A stretch of DNA of 64,000 nucleotides from NCBI GenBank assembly GCA_900184925.1, contig FXYJ02000002.1, forward strand, positions 310,001-374,000, in the 5' to 3' direction. This DNA is from Ruminococcaceae bacterium HV4-5-B5C. GTDB taxonomy: Bacteria; Bacillota; Clostridia; Oscillospirales; Acutalibacteraceae. Position 1 is the first letter of the stretch, and the number at the start of each line of letters is the position of its first letter. Position numbers and translations under genes: made by a program. Of the stretch, positions 1 through 8,273 are shown one piece after another. Below the pieces are notes generated by a model, which saw nothing but the letters and a program-made list of their open reading frames with translations, did not search any database and was not told where the DNA came from.

Positions 1-261
1 CCGCTTGTGCAGACCGCAGTCGGAACCGAGCTTGTCACTCCCACGGGAATGGGAATTATTAAATGCGTTTCCGGCGGGTTTGGCAGTATGCCTGCGATGC
101 CCGTCGAAAGAGTCGGTTATGGCATGGGGAAACGGGAATACGCCGGGTTGGGTGCTCTGAGGCTCGTTCTGGGGACCGTGAGCGAACCGGACGGCGCTCC
201 CGTCAAGACGACCCGCCCTTTCCAGGAACCGAAATGCCAAAGGAGCTTTGCAGATGCCTAA
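1..261 (+). CDS. larC: LarC nickel-pincer cofactor protein, C-terminal end of the LarC1 part (5' truncated by window)
   Basis: The frame is open from base 1, so the gene begins outside the window. The visible 86 residues carry the pattern that closes the LarC (DUF111) N-terminal domain: an ELVTPTG segment, a glycine-rich G-Y-G-M-G stretch, then a hydrophobic L-R-L-V-L-G strand. LarC inserts nickel into the pyridinium-dithiocarboxylate cofactor of lactate racemase and related enzymes. The protein stops about 20 residues after that strand, so the C-terminal LarC2 (CTP-dependent metallation) region is not fused. In some lactobacilli larC1 and larC2 are joined by a frameshift, but here the following DNA encodes an unrelated membrane protein whose start overlaps this stop by eight bases. 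The family call rests on motif memory and a partial protein. Confidence 0.72.
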   Translation, partial: PLVQTAVGTELVTPTGMGIIKCVSGGFGSMPAMPVERVGYGMGKREYAGLGALRLVLGTVSEPDGAPVKTTRPFQEPKCQRSFADA

Positions 262-1216
262 GAACGCGACATACCGCCTCGTCCTTTCCGGATTTCTGGT
301 CGGATTGGGACTGCTGCTGCCCTTCGCCACCGCGCATGCCTTTGGCATGGCCGGAACGTTTTTTCTTCCGATGCATCTGCCCGTTTTTCTGATCGGGCTG
401 CTCTGCGGGCCGGCACTTGGCGCGGCGGGCGGAATCCTCATCCCCGTTCTTTCAAGCCTGCTGACGGGCATGCCCGCGTTTTTTCCCATGCTGCCGATCA
501 TGGCGGGGGAACTGTGCACATACGGCCTGATGAGCGGGCTGCTCTACCGGAAGGCCGGACTGCCGCTGTATCCGTCCATCCTGATCTCGATGGTCTCCGG
601 GCGCGTGGTTTACGGCCTGATTTTTCAGGCTCTGCTTCTGGTGAACGGGGGAAGCCTGAAAGCCCTGTCCGTCACAGGGGCGCTGGCCGCCGGGATTCCC
701 GGCATCGTTGTTCAGCTGACGGTACTGCCCGCGATCGTATTCGCGGTGGAAAAACATTCACGCAAAAACGGAAGGGAGCCTGCCATGCTGGCTGAAGAAA
801 AGGCAAAACGCCTCATTGAAAGTGAAAAAATAAGCTGTGCGGTCATCCGGGACGGTAAAATCGTCCACACCGCGAACGGGCGCGGCATTTCTCCGCTGAT
901 CGCGCTTTATGAAAGCAACCCCGAACAGATGCGGGGCGCGCTGATTGTCGACAAGATCATCGGCAAGGCGGCCGCGATGATGATTGTTCTCGGAGGGGCC
1001 AAAAGTGCGTACGGCGAAACCATGAGCGAGTCCGCCCGCGATTATCTTGCCGCGCACGGATGCGAAGCCGGATGGGGAACGCTGATTGAAATTGTTTCAA
1101 ACCGGGCGGGGGACGGAATGTGCCCGCTCGAAAACTCGGTTCTTTCGACAGACGATCCCGAAACCGGATATCACATTTTGAAAGAGACGATTGACCGGAT
1201 GAGAAGCGCAGGCTGA
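254..1216 (+). CDS. ECF-type transporter S component fused to a DUF1893 domain
   Basis: Residues 1-165 are very hydrophobic, with about five or six membrane segments and the pattern of vitamin or metal ECF S components (an LPMHLPVFLIG loop, repeated G-x-x-x-G helices, an LTGMP turn). Residues 180-320 are soluble and match DUF1893: a central DKIIGKAAAMM motif, an MSESA segment and a closing N-R-x-G-x-G-x-C-P-L-E pattern. The ATG at 254 is chosen because AGGAG lies eight bases upstream; an in-frame TTG at 248 is too close to it. The start overlaps the larC end, so the two genes are probably one operon. An S component needs an ECF A/A'/T module, which is not in the window. The substrate is unknown; nickel or a cofactor precursor is only a guess from larC. 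Confidence 0.75.
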   Translation: MPKNATYRLVLSGFLVGLGLLLPFATAHAFGMAGTFFLPMHLPVFLIGLLCGPALGAAGGILIPVLSSLLTGMPAFFPMLPIMAGELCTYGLMSGLLYRKAGLPLYPSILISMVSGRVVYGLIFQALLLVNGGSLKALSVTGALAAGIPGIVVQLTVLPAIVFAVEKHSRKNGREPAMLAEEKAKRLIESEKISCAVIRDGKIVHTANGRGISPLIALYESNPEQMRGALIVDKIIGKAAAMMIVLGGAKSAYGETMSESARDYLAAHGCEAGWGTLIEIVSNRAGDGMCPLENSVLSTDDPETGYHILKETIDRMRSAG

Positions 1217-1254
1217 CAAAATCAAAACCGCGGTGAAAGCGGAATGGCAAAAAC

Positions 1255-1300
1255 AAAATGCGTCCTGAGAGGGCCTGAAAGCCCTGTCGGGACGCATTTT
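1255..1300. terminator. Bidirectional intrinsic terminator between convergent genes
   Basis: AAAATGCGTCC pairs with GGACGCATTTT around an inner GGGC/GCCC stem. A-tract and T-tract flank the two sides, so it can serve both the ECF/DUF1893 gene and the leftward NlpC/P60 gene. Confidence 0.85.
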
Positions 1301-1344
1301 CCATCAGATCATTCCGGGGGTGCCATGCAAAGTTCCCTGCCGAT

Positions 1345-1995
1345 TCAGCCGACGATGCGCCGGGCGGTAACGAATGCTTTGGACCAGTAGCTGCTGCTCA
1401 GCGTGGCCTCCTTGACTTTGCCCGCACCGGACTGTGCGGAGATAAAAGTGTCGTTTCCAATGTAGATGCCGCAGTGGGTCACATTGACGCTGCCGCCGTC
1501 TGTGTCGAAGAAGAGGAGATCGCCCGGCCGCAGATCATTCCGGCTTACCTGCCACCCGCGGGTGGCCTGCGCCGCAGAAGAGTGCGGCAGGCTGATGCCC
1601 GCTTTTTCATACGCATACATGGTCAGGCCGGAACAGTCAAGCGCCTGGTAGGGGGTGGCCCCGCCGTACCGGTATGCGACGCCGAGCTGGCTCTTTGCCG
1701 CGTCAACAGCAATCTGTGCCTGTGAAGAGGTGACGTAAAGTCCCGAAATCCAGGCGGTTTTACCGCCGTAGGAAATTTTATCCCAGCCGTTTACCGTGTC
1801 AAGAATTGTGATCTGCGCCCCGTTATACAGCTTGCCGATTACCGGGGCACCCGTGTTTCCTGCGGAGCGCACGTTCAGGTAGGTGCCTACGCGCACGGTT
1901 CCCGACGCAGTGCTGCTGGCTGAAACCATAGCCGCAGGCATTGCCGTGATCATTACGATGGCCGCGAGAGCGGCCAGCAGATTTTTCCGTTTCAA
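1345..1995 (-). CDS. Secreted SH3b-NlpC/P60 cell-wall endopeptidase
   Basis: A TTG at 1995 gives a protein starting MKRKNLL, preceded by GGTGGGAG nine bases upstream; an ATG at 2004 abuts that ribosome site and is unlikely. Residues 1-27 form a signal peptide ending near VSASS. A bacterial SH3 domain follows (V-G-T-Y-L-N-V-R-S to W-I-S-G-L-Y). The C-terminal 115 residues are NlpC/P60 with the catalytic Cys in DCSG, the His in V-T-H-C-G-I-Y-I-G and a C-terminal polar residue. Family members cut the D-Glu to diamino-acid bond of the peptidoglycan stem peptide. The length of 216 residues is normal. It stands alone on the minus strand and may be transcribed from just upstream of 2150. Confidence 0.9.
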   Translation of the reverse strand: MKRKNLLAALAAIVMITAMPAAMVSASSTASGTVRVGTYLNVRSAGNTGAPVIGKLYNGAQITILDTVNGWDKISYGGKTAWISGLYVTSSQAQIAVDAAKSQLGVAYRYGGATPYQALDCSGLTMYAYEKAGISLPHSSAAQATRGWQVSRNDLRPGDLLFFDTDGGSVNVTHCGIYIGNDTFISAQSGAGKVKEATLSSSYWSKAFVTARRIVG

Positions 1996-2205
1996 ACAGC
2001 TCATCTCCCACCGTAATTCTTTGCGGCTTCCGTAAAAGAAAGCCGCCGCTTCCGGTCGTTTCGTTAGGTTTGCCATGCTCCGGAAGATTTGTGTGGAAAA
2101 TCCGGAGCACAGCCAAATGGTAACAAAGTTGTAATCATTTTGCAAACGAAATATTTGGAAGCTTTCTTTCCAGCGGAGATGAGTTTCAAACCAGGTGCGG
2201 ATGAG

Positions 2206-4413
2206 CTATGGAAAAAGACGCATCAGGGCATCCGCCACGCGGGAATCCAGCCGGGTGCCCGCCTGTGCGGAAAGCTCGCGTGCGGCCTGCCTTCCACTCA
2301 TGGTCGTAAGTCCTTCGCCGGGGTTGCAGAGGCGGTCGAACAGGTTTGCCGCCGAGATGATTCGGGCGGCAAACGGGATGGTATCGCCGGCGATTCCCCT
2401 CGGATACCCGCCGCCGCCGTATTTTTCATGGTGGGAGAGAACGGCGTCCGCACAGGCTGCGGTGCCGGAGTAAGACCGGAGAATTTCATAGCCGATTTCC
2501 GGGTGTCTGCGGAATTCCCTGTGGCCGTAAGATTCCTCTTTCCTTTTTTCCCCGGGAAGCCGGATTTCCGCGATTTTCCCGATATCGTGATAATACCCGG
2601 CCTGACGGAGTAGAACAAGAGTTTCGGGCGGCAGGGAAAGCTCGCGGCCCAGCCGTTCGGAGAGATCGGCTACGTTTTCCGCGTGGCTCCGTTCCTGCGG
2701 AAACGCCTCGAACAGAGCTGCCATGGCCTGGTCGATCAACCCGCGCCTCACGGTTTCGCCCGTTTCCGTTTTTTCGGCGTACATACGATTTTCCGCGCGG
2801 CTTAAAGCACGAAGGAGGCTGTCACTTTCCTTCGTCTTGGTTCCGGCGCCGAGGGAGAGTGAAACACTCACGAGTCCGACCTGCTTTCCCTGCTCCAGTT
2901 CGCGGATCCGGCGGATAACCGTTTCGGCGCCTTCTTCCCCGGTTTTCGGGAGGAGGACTACGAACTCATCACCGCCCCAGCGGGCGACGATATCATCTTC
3001 CCGGCATGCCGAACGCAGATAATGGGCCGCCTGCCGGATCAGGCGGTCCCCCTCCTCGTGACCGAAAGCGTCATTTGTCACTTTCAGACCGTTCAGATCG
3101 CCCATGATGACGGAGACTGGCAGGTTGTCTTTCCGGTCGATCTGATTGAGTTGTTCTTCAAAGTACCGGCGGTTGTAAAGGCCTGTAAGGACGTCGTGAT
3201 AGCTGATGTAATTGATACGGTCGCGCTGTTCCTTTTCTTTCGTCGTGTCGCGGAATACGACCACGGCGCCCAGAATTTCGCCGAGGCGGCTTTTAATGGG
3301 AGCCGAGTTGACGGAAACAGGGCGGCGCGTGCCGTGCCGGGAAACGAGTGTGGCAAATTCGGGACAGCCGGGCGCTTCCGCAGCTTCCGTTTGCGCACGG
3401 TTCTGTTGCTCTTCCGGCAGATCGGGAAGGTGCTCTTCGGTCTGGAAAACAGAAGCAAACGGTTTGCCGTGTGCTTCCCGCTGACTCCATCCGGTCAGGA
3501 CTTCTGCCTGCCGGTTCAGCAGGGAAATGTTGCCGTCGCCGTCGGTTGCAATGACGCCGTCCCCAATGGAGGAAAGCGTGATTTTCAGCTTTTCCGTTTC
3601 TTCGTCGATCCTGTGCTCATACATCTTAGAGGAGGTGATATCCAGAAGGGAGCCGATGTAGGTCAGGGGCTTTCCGTCGGCGCCTAACTCGGTGTAACCG
3701 GTTGACAGAATCCAGCGGACGCTGCCGTCGGGACGGACGATGCGGCTTTCCCACGGGGGAAGGTCCTTCCCGGTTTCCAGACATTTACGAAGCGTGCGTT
3801 CCACCGTCTCACGGTCATCGGGATACGTGATGTCGAACCTCGTTTTCATGGAAGGAGAGCAGACGGCCGGGTCGAGACCGAAAATGCGGTAAAGGCCGTC
3901 GGACCAGATCAGTTGGTTGTCCATAAGGTTAAGTCGCCAGGACCCGATGCCGCTCAGCTCTTCGGCTTTTTTCATCATGCTGAAGTATGTTCTGTTTTCG
4001 CTGGAGAGTTTTGCGGAACTCCGGATCTCGCGGTCAAGTTTCCCGAGCAGCACATTGGAAAAAACCGCGAGACCGATAAAGACGACCGCGAGGCAGATTT
4101 CATTGGGGAGGTCATCCCGGAAAAAAACCGCGTAAAGCAGTGTGTGAGAGACCGCAACCACGACTGAGTAAACGACCCCGGCCCACCGGAACCAGAAGCA
4201 CGCGAGAAGGATGGGAACCAGATAGGCATACTGATAAATGCCGTACACACTTTTCACCATATAAAACAGAGAAATGGCGAAAAGCACAGCCGTAATGCCG
4301 GTCAGGACGGCGATGCGGAGAGGTCGGTTCACTTTCAAGAGCGATCCAGCTTTCCTAATTTTTTTCAAAAGCAAATTCCCGGGAATCTCGGTGCGGGAAA
4401 ACCTCCGCTGCAT
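2206..4413 (-). CDS. Membrane PAS-PAS-GGDEF-HD signalling protein (c-di-GMP turnover)
   Basis: The ATG at 4413 has GGGAG six bases upstream; an ATG seven codons earlier has no such site. Residues 25-125 hold about three or four membrane helices, 140-265 and 275-390 are PAS domains, about 395-555 is GGDEF with an intact GGDEF and a preceding REDD that fits the RxxD inhibitory site. About 565-735 is an HD domain with HDIGK, HPEIGYEIL and an HHE-(x)-GYP element, so it resembles HD-GYP phosphodiesterases. The last expected metal-ligand Asp appears replaced, since the segment reads A-A-N-L-F-D-R, which may lower activity. The protein may both make and degrade c-di-GMP, or use one domain as a sensor. 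It is transcribed away from the P-type ATPase operon. Confidence 0.88.
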   Translation of the reverse strand: MQRRFSRTEIPGNLLLKKIRKAGSLLKVNRPLRIAVLTGITAVLFAISLFYMVKSVYGIYQYAYLVPILLACFWFRWAGVVYSVVVAVSHTLLYAVFFRDDLPNEICLAVVFIGLAVFSNVLLGKLDREIRSSAKLSSENRTYFSMMKKAEELSGIGSWRLNLMDNQLIWSDGLYRIFGLDPAVCSPSMKTRFDITYPDDRETVERTLRKCLETGKDLPPWESRIVRPDGSVRWILSTGYTELGADGKPLTYIGSLLDITSSKMYEHRIDEETEKLKITLSSIGDGVIATDGDGNISLLNRQAEVLTGWSQREAHGKPFASVFQTEEHLPDLPEEQQNRAQTEAAEAPGCPEFATLVSRHGTRRPVSVNSAPIKSRLGEILGAVVVFRDTTKEKEQRDRINYISYHDVLTGLYNRRYFEEQLNQIDRKDNLPVSVIMGDLNGLKVTNDAFGHEEGDRLIRQAAHYLRSACREDDIVARWGGDEFVVLLPKTGEEGAETVIRRIRELEQGKQVGLVSVSLSLGAGTKTKESDSLLRALSRAENRMYAEKTETGETVRRGLIDQAMAALFEAFPQERSHAENVADLSERLGRELSLPPETLVLLRQAGYYHDIGKIAEIRLPGEKRKEESYGHREFRRHPEIGYEILRSYSGTAACADAVLSHHEKYGGGGYPRGIAGDTIPFAARIISAANLFDRLCNPGEGLTTMSGRQAARELSAQAGTRLDSRVADALMRLFP

Positions 4414-4802
4414 AGAAATCTCCCTTTTATCCACAGCAGAAAGCAGAACAGCGGAGAATTAATTCTGGAAAGTAAACAAAATAAACAAATTTGTACCATA
4501 AAAATGGATACAATTAATAATATACGACAGAGATAACCTTTTTTCAATAGAAGTGTGTAAAATGGGTTTTTCCGGTTTTCCGGTTTTCGGGCAGGGGCGG
4601 GATTCACGGCGCAATCCCGGAAGGATTATATAATTCTTTATTAAATATATTATTGCAACAAAATGTCCAGAAATGTGCCGCTGGCGCCATATTGTATTTG
4701 GTGAACGGTTATGCTAAGATAGGTCTACTTATCCGCAAGGAAAAAATTGCAGCTTTCCTGAAACTGATAAACCAACGGAAAGAAAAGAAGGAAAAACTCG
4801 GT
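4414..4802. other. Divergent intergenic region of the GGDEF gene and the P-type ATPase operon
   Basis: This stretch of 389 bases holds no convincing gene. It is AT-rich near 4480-4530 and 4625-4660. A perfect DnaA-box nonamer (TTATCCACA) lies at 4427-4435, just inside the leader of the leftward gene. The rightward promoter given separately is at 4692-4720. No riboswitch pattern was recognised. Confidence 0.5.
4692..4720 (+). promoter_or_regulatory. Probable sigma-A promoter of the P-type ATPase/RCK operon
   Basis: TTGTAT at 4692-4697 and TAAGAT at 4715-4720 are separated by 17 bases. It lies about 80 bases before the chosen start codon. The match is moderate; a TATAAT-like element near 4628 is an alternative. 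Confidence 0.45.
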
Positions 4803-7604
4803 ATGGACAAAAATGCAGAGAACATCCACAAGCTTACCGCAGACGAAGCGTACCGGGCCCTGGGCACGGGACCCGCGGGGCTTACATCGCAGCAGGCCGG
4901 GGAGAACCAGCAGAAATACGGCAAGAACATCATTCAGAAGCAGAAGGGGAAGCCTGTCATCCTCGTGTTCCTCTCCAACTTCGTCAGCCTGATGGCCATC
5001 CTGCTCTGGGTCGGCGGTATTATTGCCTTTGTCGCCCAGATGCCGGAGCTAGCCATCGCCATCTGGCTCGTCAACGTAATCAACGGCGTCTTCAGCTTCT
5101 GCCAGGAATTCCGCGCGAGCAAGGCGACGGAAGCTCTGAAGAAGATGCTGCCGGCCAATGCGCGCGTCGTGCGCGACGGCAGTGAAGTGCAGATCCCGGC
5201 GGAAGACCTTGTGCCGGGCGACATCATGCTGATTGAAGAGGGAGACAAGATATCGGCGGACGCGCGCCTTCTCTCCAGCAGCGACCTGCAGGTCAACCAG
5301 TCGACCCTGAACGGGGAATCGAACCCTGTGCGCAAGATGCACGACCCGTTCCCGAAGGACGATGTCGGCCGCTTTGAGATCCCGAACCTGATCTTCGCGG
5401 GAACAAGCGTGGCAAGCGGCACCGCGCGCGCGGTTGTTACCGCCGTCGGCATGGAGACGGAGTTCGGCCGCATCGCCAAGCTGACGCAGGCGACCAAGGA
5501 AGAAAAAAGTCCGCTCCAGAAGGAACTGGATATTCTCACGAGGCAGATTTCGATTATCGCCATCGCCATCGGCGCGGCGTTTTTCGCGGCTGCGCTTCTC
5601 TTCGTCAAACAGCCGTTCGCACAGGCATTCATCTTCTCGCTTGGCATGATCGTCGCATTTATCCCCGAAGGACTTCTTCCGACGGTTACGCTGGCGCTTG
5701 CCATGGCGGTACAGCGCATGGCGAAGGAACACGCGCTCGTGAAACGTCTTTCCGCCGTGGAAACCCTCGGCTGCACCACGGTGATCTGTTCCGATAAAAC
5801 CGGAACGCTGACGCAGAACGAGATGACGGTCACGCATGCTTGGCTGCCCGGGCAGGAACTGGAAGTGACGGGCCTCGGCTATGCCCCGGAGGGCAAGGTG
5901 CTCGCCGGAGGAAAAGAAGTCACGGCACAGAGCAGTCCCGACCTGAAAATGCTGTTTGCCGCGGCGGCTCTCTGCAGCAACGCGCGTGTTGTGCCGCCGA
6001 ATGAAGACAACGACCGCTATACGGTCCTCGGTGACCCGACCGAGGCATGCCTCGGCGTCGTTGCGCAGAAGGCCGGCATCGACATGAAGAATCAGCTCGC
6101 CGAGACACCGCGTATCCGCGAGCTGCCGTTTGACTCCAGAAGAAAGCGTATGAGCACGATCCACCAGCTCCCGAAGCCGGTGGACGGCTGCCGCCGCATC
6201 GCCTGCATCAAGGGCGCGCCGAAAGAAGTCATGGAGCTGTGCACGGGCGTCCTGAAAGACGGTACGCGCATCGATATGACGGAGGAACAGCGCGTTGAAA
6301 TCATGAAGGCGAACGACCAGTACGCTTCCATGGGCCTGCGTGTGCTTGCCGTGGCCGTCCGTTATCTCGGGGACAGCGACGGACTGCCGGCAGCTCTGAG
6401 CGCCTATACGCCTGAGATGATTGAGCAGAAAATGATTTTTGTCGGCCTTGTTGTCATGATGGACCCGCCGCGGCCTGAAGTTGCCGACGCCGTGGCCCAG
6501 TGCCGCAGGGCGAACATCCGCATCATCATGATCACCGGAGACTACGGTCTCACCGCCGAAAGCATTGCAAAGCGCATCGGTATCGTAAAGGGGGAGCATC
6601 CGCGCATTGTGACGGGAGCGGAGCTTGAGAAACTCTCCGACGAACAGCTCAAGGAAATTCTGAAGGACGAAGTCATTTTCGCCCGCGTTGCGCCGGAACA
6701 GAAATATCAGGTCGTTACCGCGCTTCAGGAGCTCGGCAATGTCGTCGCGGTTACGGGCGACGGCGTAAACGACGCTCCGGCACTCAAAAAGGCCGATATC
6801 GGCGTAGCCATGGGCATCACCGGAACCGACGTTGCGAAGGAAGCCGCCGAAATGATCCTGACCGACGACAACTTTGCTTCCATTGTCAAGGCAATCCGCG
6901 AGGGACGCGCGGTTTACAGCAACATTCGCAAATTCCTGCTTTACATTTTCAACAGCAATACGCCGGAGGCGGTTCCGTCCGCGGCGTTCCTGTTTTCGAG
7001 AGGCGGCATTCCGCTGCCGCTGACCGTGATGCAGATTCTCTCCATCGACCTCGGCACCGATATGCTGCCAGCGCTCGGCCTCGGCGCGGAGCTGCCGGAG
7101 AACGGAATCATGGACCGTCCGCCGCGCCCCAAGAAAGAGACACTGCTGAACAAAAAGCTGGTCGGCTTTGCGTTCTTCTGGTACGGGATGATGGAGTCGA
7201 TCATCTCACTGGGCGGGTATTTCTTCGTCAATATGATGCACGGCTGGCCGGGCGTGCCGCTCGCAGCTTCCGGCCCCGTTTACCGGCAGGCCACAACCAT
7301 TGCGCTCGCCTCCATTGTTTTCTGCCAGATCGGCGTTGTGCAGTGCGCGCGCACCGAGCGCGAATCCATCTTTAAGATTGGCCTTACAAGCAACCGCTAT
7401 ATTGTCCGCGGCATTCTGTTTGAAATTTTCCTGATCGCAGTCATCGTGTATGTCCCGGGTGTACAGGACGTCTTCCAGACCGCGCCGCTCAGTGCCACGG
7501 ACTGGCTGTACCTGATCTGCTGCCCGATCCCGATTGTGGCGCTTGACGAGCTGAGAAAATTTTTCCTGCGGCGGAGAAGCAGTAATATAAAGGGAGGAAA
7601 CTAA
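4803..7604 (+). CDS. P2-type cation ATPase resembling Na+,K+-ATPase alpha subunit
   Basis: The frame is open upstream, but the protein proper starts at MDKNAENIHKL, with a cation-ATPase N-terminal domain and AAGGA ten bases before the ATG. All catalytic motifs are intact: TLNGES in the actuator domain, CSDKTGTLT at the phosphorylated Asp, and TGDGVNDAPA. The membrane ion-binding motifs follow the Na,K-ATPase pattern: PEGLLPTVTL in helix 4, S-N-T-P-E in helix 5 and I-D-L-G-T-D-M-L-P-A in helix 6. About 933 residues is normal for P2 pumps. The neighbours are two RCK proteins, which are usually K+ transport regulators; this supports K+ and/or Na+ as substrate. No beta subunit is present, as expected for bacteria. 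Ion and direction are inferred. Confidence 0.9.
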   Translation: MDKNAENIHKLTADEAYRALGTGPAGLTSQQAGENQQKYGKNIIQKQKGKPVILVFLSNFVSLMAILLWVGGIIAFVAQMPELAIAIWLVNVINGVFSFCQEFRASKATEALKKMLPANARVVRDGSEVQIPAEDLVPGDIMLIEEGDKISADARLLSSSDLQVNQSTLNGESNPVRKMHDPFPKDDVGRFEIPNLIFAGTSVASGTARAVVTAVGMETEFGRIAKLTQATKEEKSPLQKELDILTRQISIIAIAIGAAFFAAALLFVKQPFAQAFIFSLGMIVAFIPEGLLPTVTLALAMAVQRMAKEHALVKRLSAVETLGCTTVICSDKTGTLTQNEMTVTHAWLPGQELEVTGLGYAPEGKVLAGGKEVTAQSSPDLKMLFAAAALCSNARVVPPNEDNDRYTVLGDPTEACLGVVAQKAGIDMKNQLAETPRIRELPFDSRRKRMSTIHQLPKPVDGCRRIACIKGAPKEVMELCTGVLKDGTRIDMTEEQRVEIMKANDQYASMGLRVLAVAVRYLGDSDGLPAALSAYTPEMIEQKMIFVGLVVMMDPPRPEVADAVAQCRRANIRIIMITGDYGLTAESIAKRIGIVKGEHPRIVTGAELEKLSDEQLKEILKDEVIFARVAPEQKYQVVTALQELGNVVAVTGDGVNDAPALKKADIGVAMGITGTDVAKEAAEMILTDDNFASIVKAIREGRAVYSNIRKFLLYIFNSNTPEAVPSAAFLFSRGGIPLPLTVMQILSIDLGTDMLPALGLGAELPENGIMDRPPRPKKETLLNKKLVGFAFFWYGMMESIISLGGYFFVNMMHGWPGVPLAASGPVYRQATTIALASIVFCQIGVVQCARTERESIFKIGLTSNRYIVRGILFEIFLIAVIVYVPGVQDVFQTAPLSATDWLYLICCPIPIVALDELRKFFLRRRSSNIKGGN

Positions 7605-7606
7605 CT

Positions 7607-8257
7607 ATGAAAGTCATTATCGTAGGATGCGGAAAGCTAGGCTCCGGACTGGCAAAAGCGCTGCTGCGGAAGGGCAATCAGGTCACGATCATCGACCGGG
7701 ACGCCGACGCGTTCGAGCTGCTTGGGGAAGGCTTTCAGGGCGAGAAGATCGTCGGCATCGGCTACGACCGCGATATCCTCGAGCAGGCGAATATCAGCCG
7801 CGCGGACGCGGTGATCTCGTGCAGCAAAAGCGACGAGGCCAATGCCCTCATCGGCAAACTGGCACGTGACATTTACCGTGTGCCCCGCGTGATTGCGCGT
7901 CTCTATGACCCGCGGCGAGCGGAAATTTACCGCAGCCTCGGCATCCAGACGCTCTCCACCACGACGTGGGGTGTTCAGCGCGCCATGGAGATGCTCAGCT
8001 ACGACAAGCTTGACAGCGTCCTCACCATCGGCGACAGTCAGGTTGAGATTGTGCGGGCGGAAACACCGGCGCTGCTCGTAGGGCGCTCAGTCAGCGAGCT
8101 GACCGTTTACGGGGAGATCCGCGTCGTCGCCATCAGCAGGAACAACAAGGCGTTCCTGCCGTCGCAGGGAACCGTGCTGAACCAGGACGACGTCATTTAC
8201 ATCGCCGTGCTGGCATCTTCCGCAAACCGCCTGAAGACCCTTCTGGGCCTGAACTGA
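7607..8257 (+). CDS. TrkA/KtrA-type RCK regulatory protein (first of pair)
   Basis: The gene starts two bases after the ATPase stop, with GGGAGG inside the end of the ATPase gene, so the two are translated together. Residues 1-130 form a Rossmann RCK_N domain, with G-C-G-K-L-G at the nucleotide loop and an acidic D-R-D at the end of the second strand, typical for NAD(H) or related ligands. Residues 140-216 are an RCK_C (TrkA_C) domain. Such proteins normally gate TrkH/KtrB K+ channels in response to nucleotides or c-di-AMP. No TrkH, TrkG or KtrB gene is in the window; the partner by position is the P-type ATPase. Confidence 0.88.
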   Translation: MKVIIVGCGKLGSGLAKALLRKGNQVTIIDRDADAFELLGEGFQGEKIVGIGYDRDILEQANISRADAVISCSKSDEANALIGKLARDIYRVPRVIARLYDPRRAEIYRSLGIQTLSTTTWGVQRAMEMLSYDKLDSVLTIGDSQVEIVRAETPALLVGRSVSELTVYGEIRVVAISRNNKAFLPSQGTVLNQDDVIYIAVLASSANRLKTLLGLN

Positions 8258-8273
8258 GAAGGAGGACAAGACC

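Noticed and set aside
180..300. Programmed frameshift joining larC1 to larC2
   Set aside because: The downstream frame encodes a membrane S component, not the LarC2 domain, so a frameshift would not make a normal LarC.
4427..4435. Perfect DnaA box in the leader of the GGDEF gene
   Set aside because: A single nonamer occurs by chance at this scale; no second box or AT-rich element is near it.
5049..6599. Long minus-strand open frame antisense to the P-type ATPase
   Set aside because: It is a high-GC shadow frame with His/Arg-rich composition, no ribosome site and no recognisable domain, while the plus strand is a complete ATPase.
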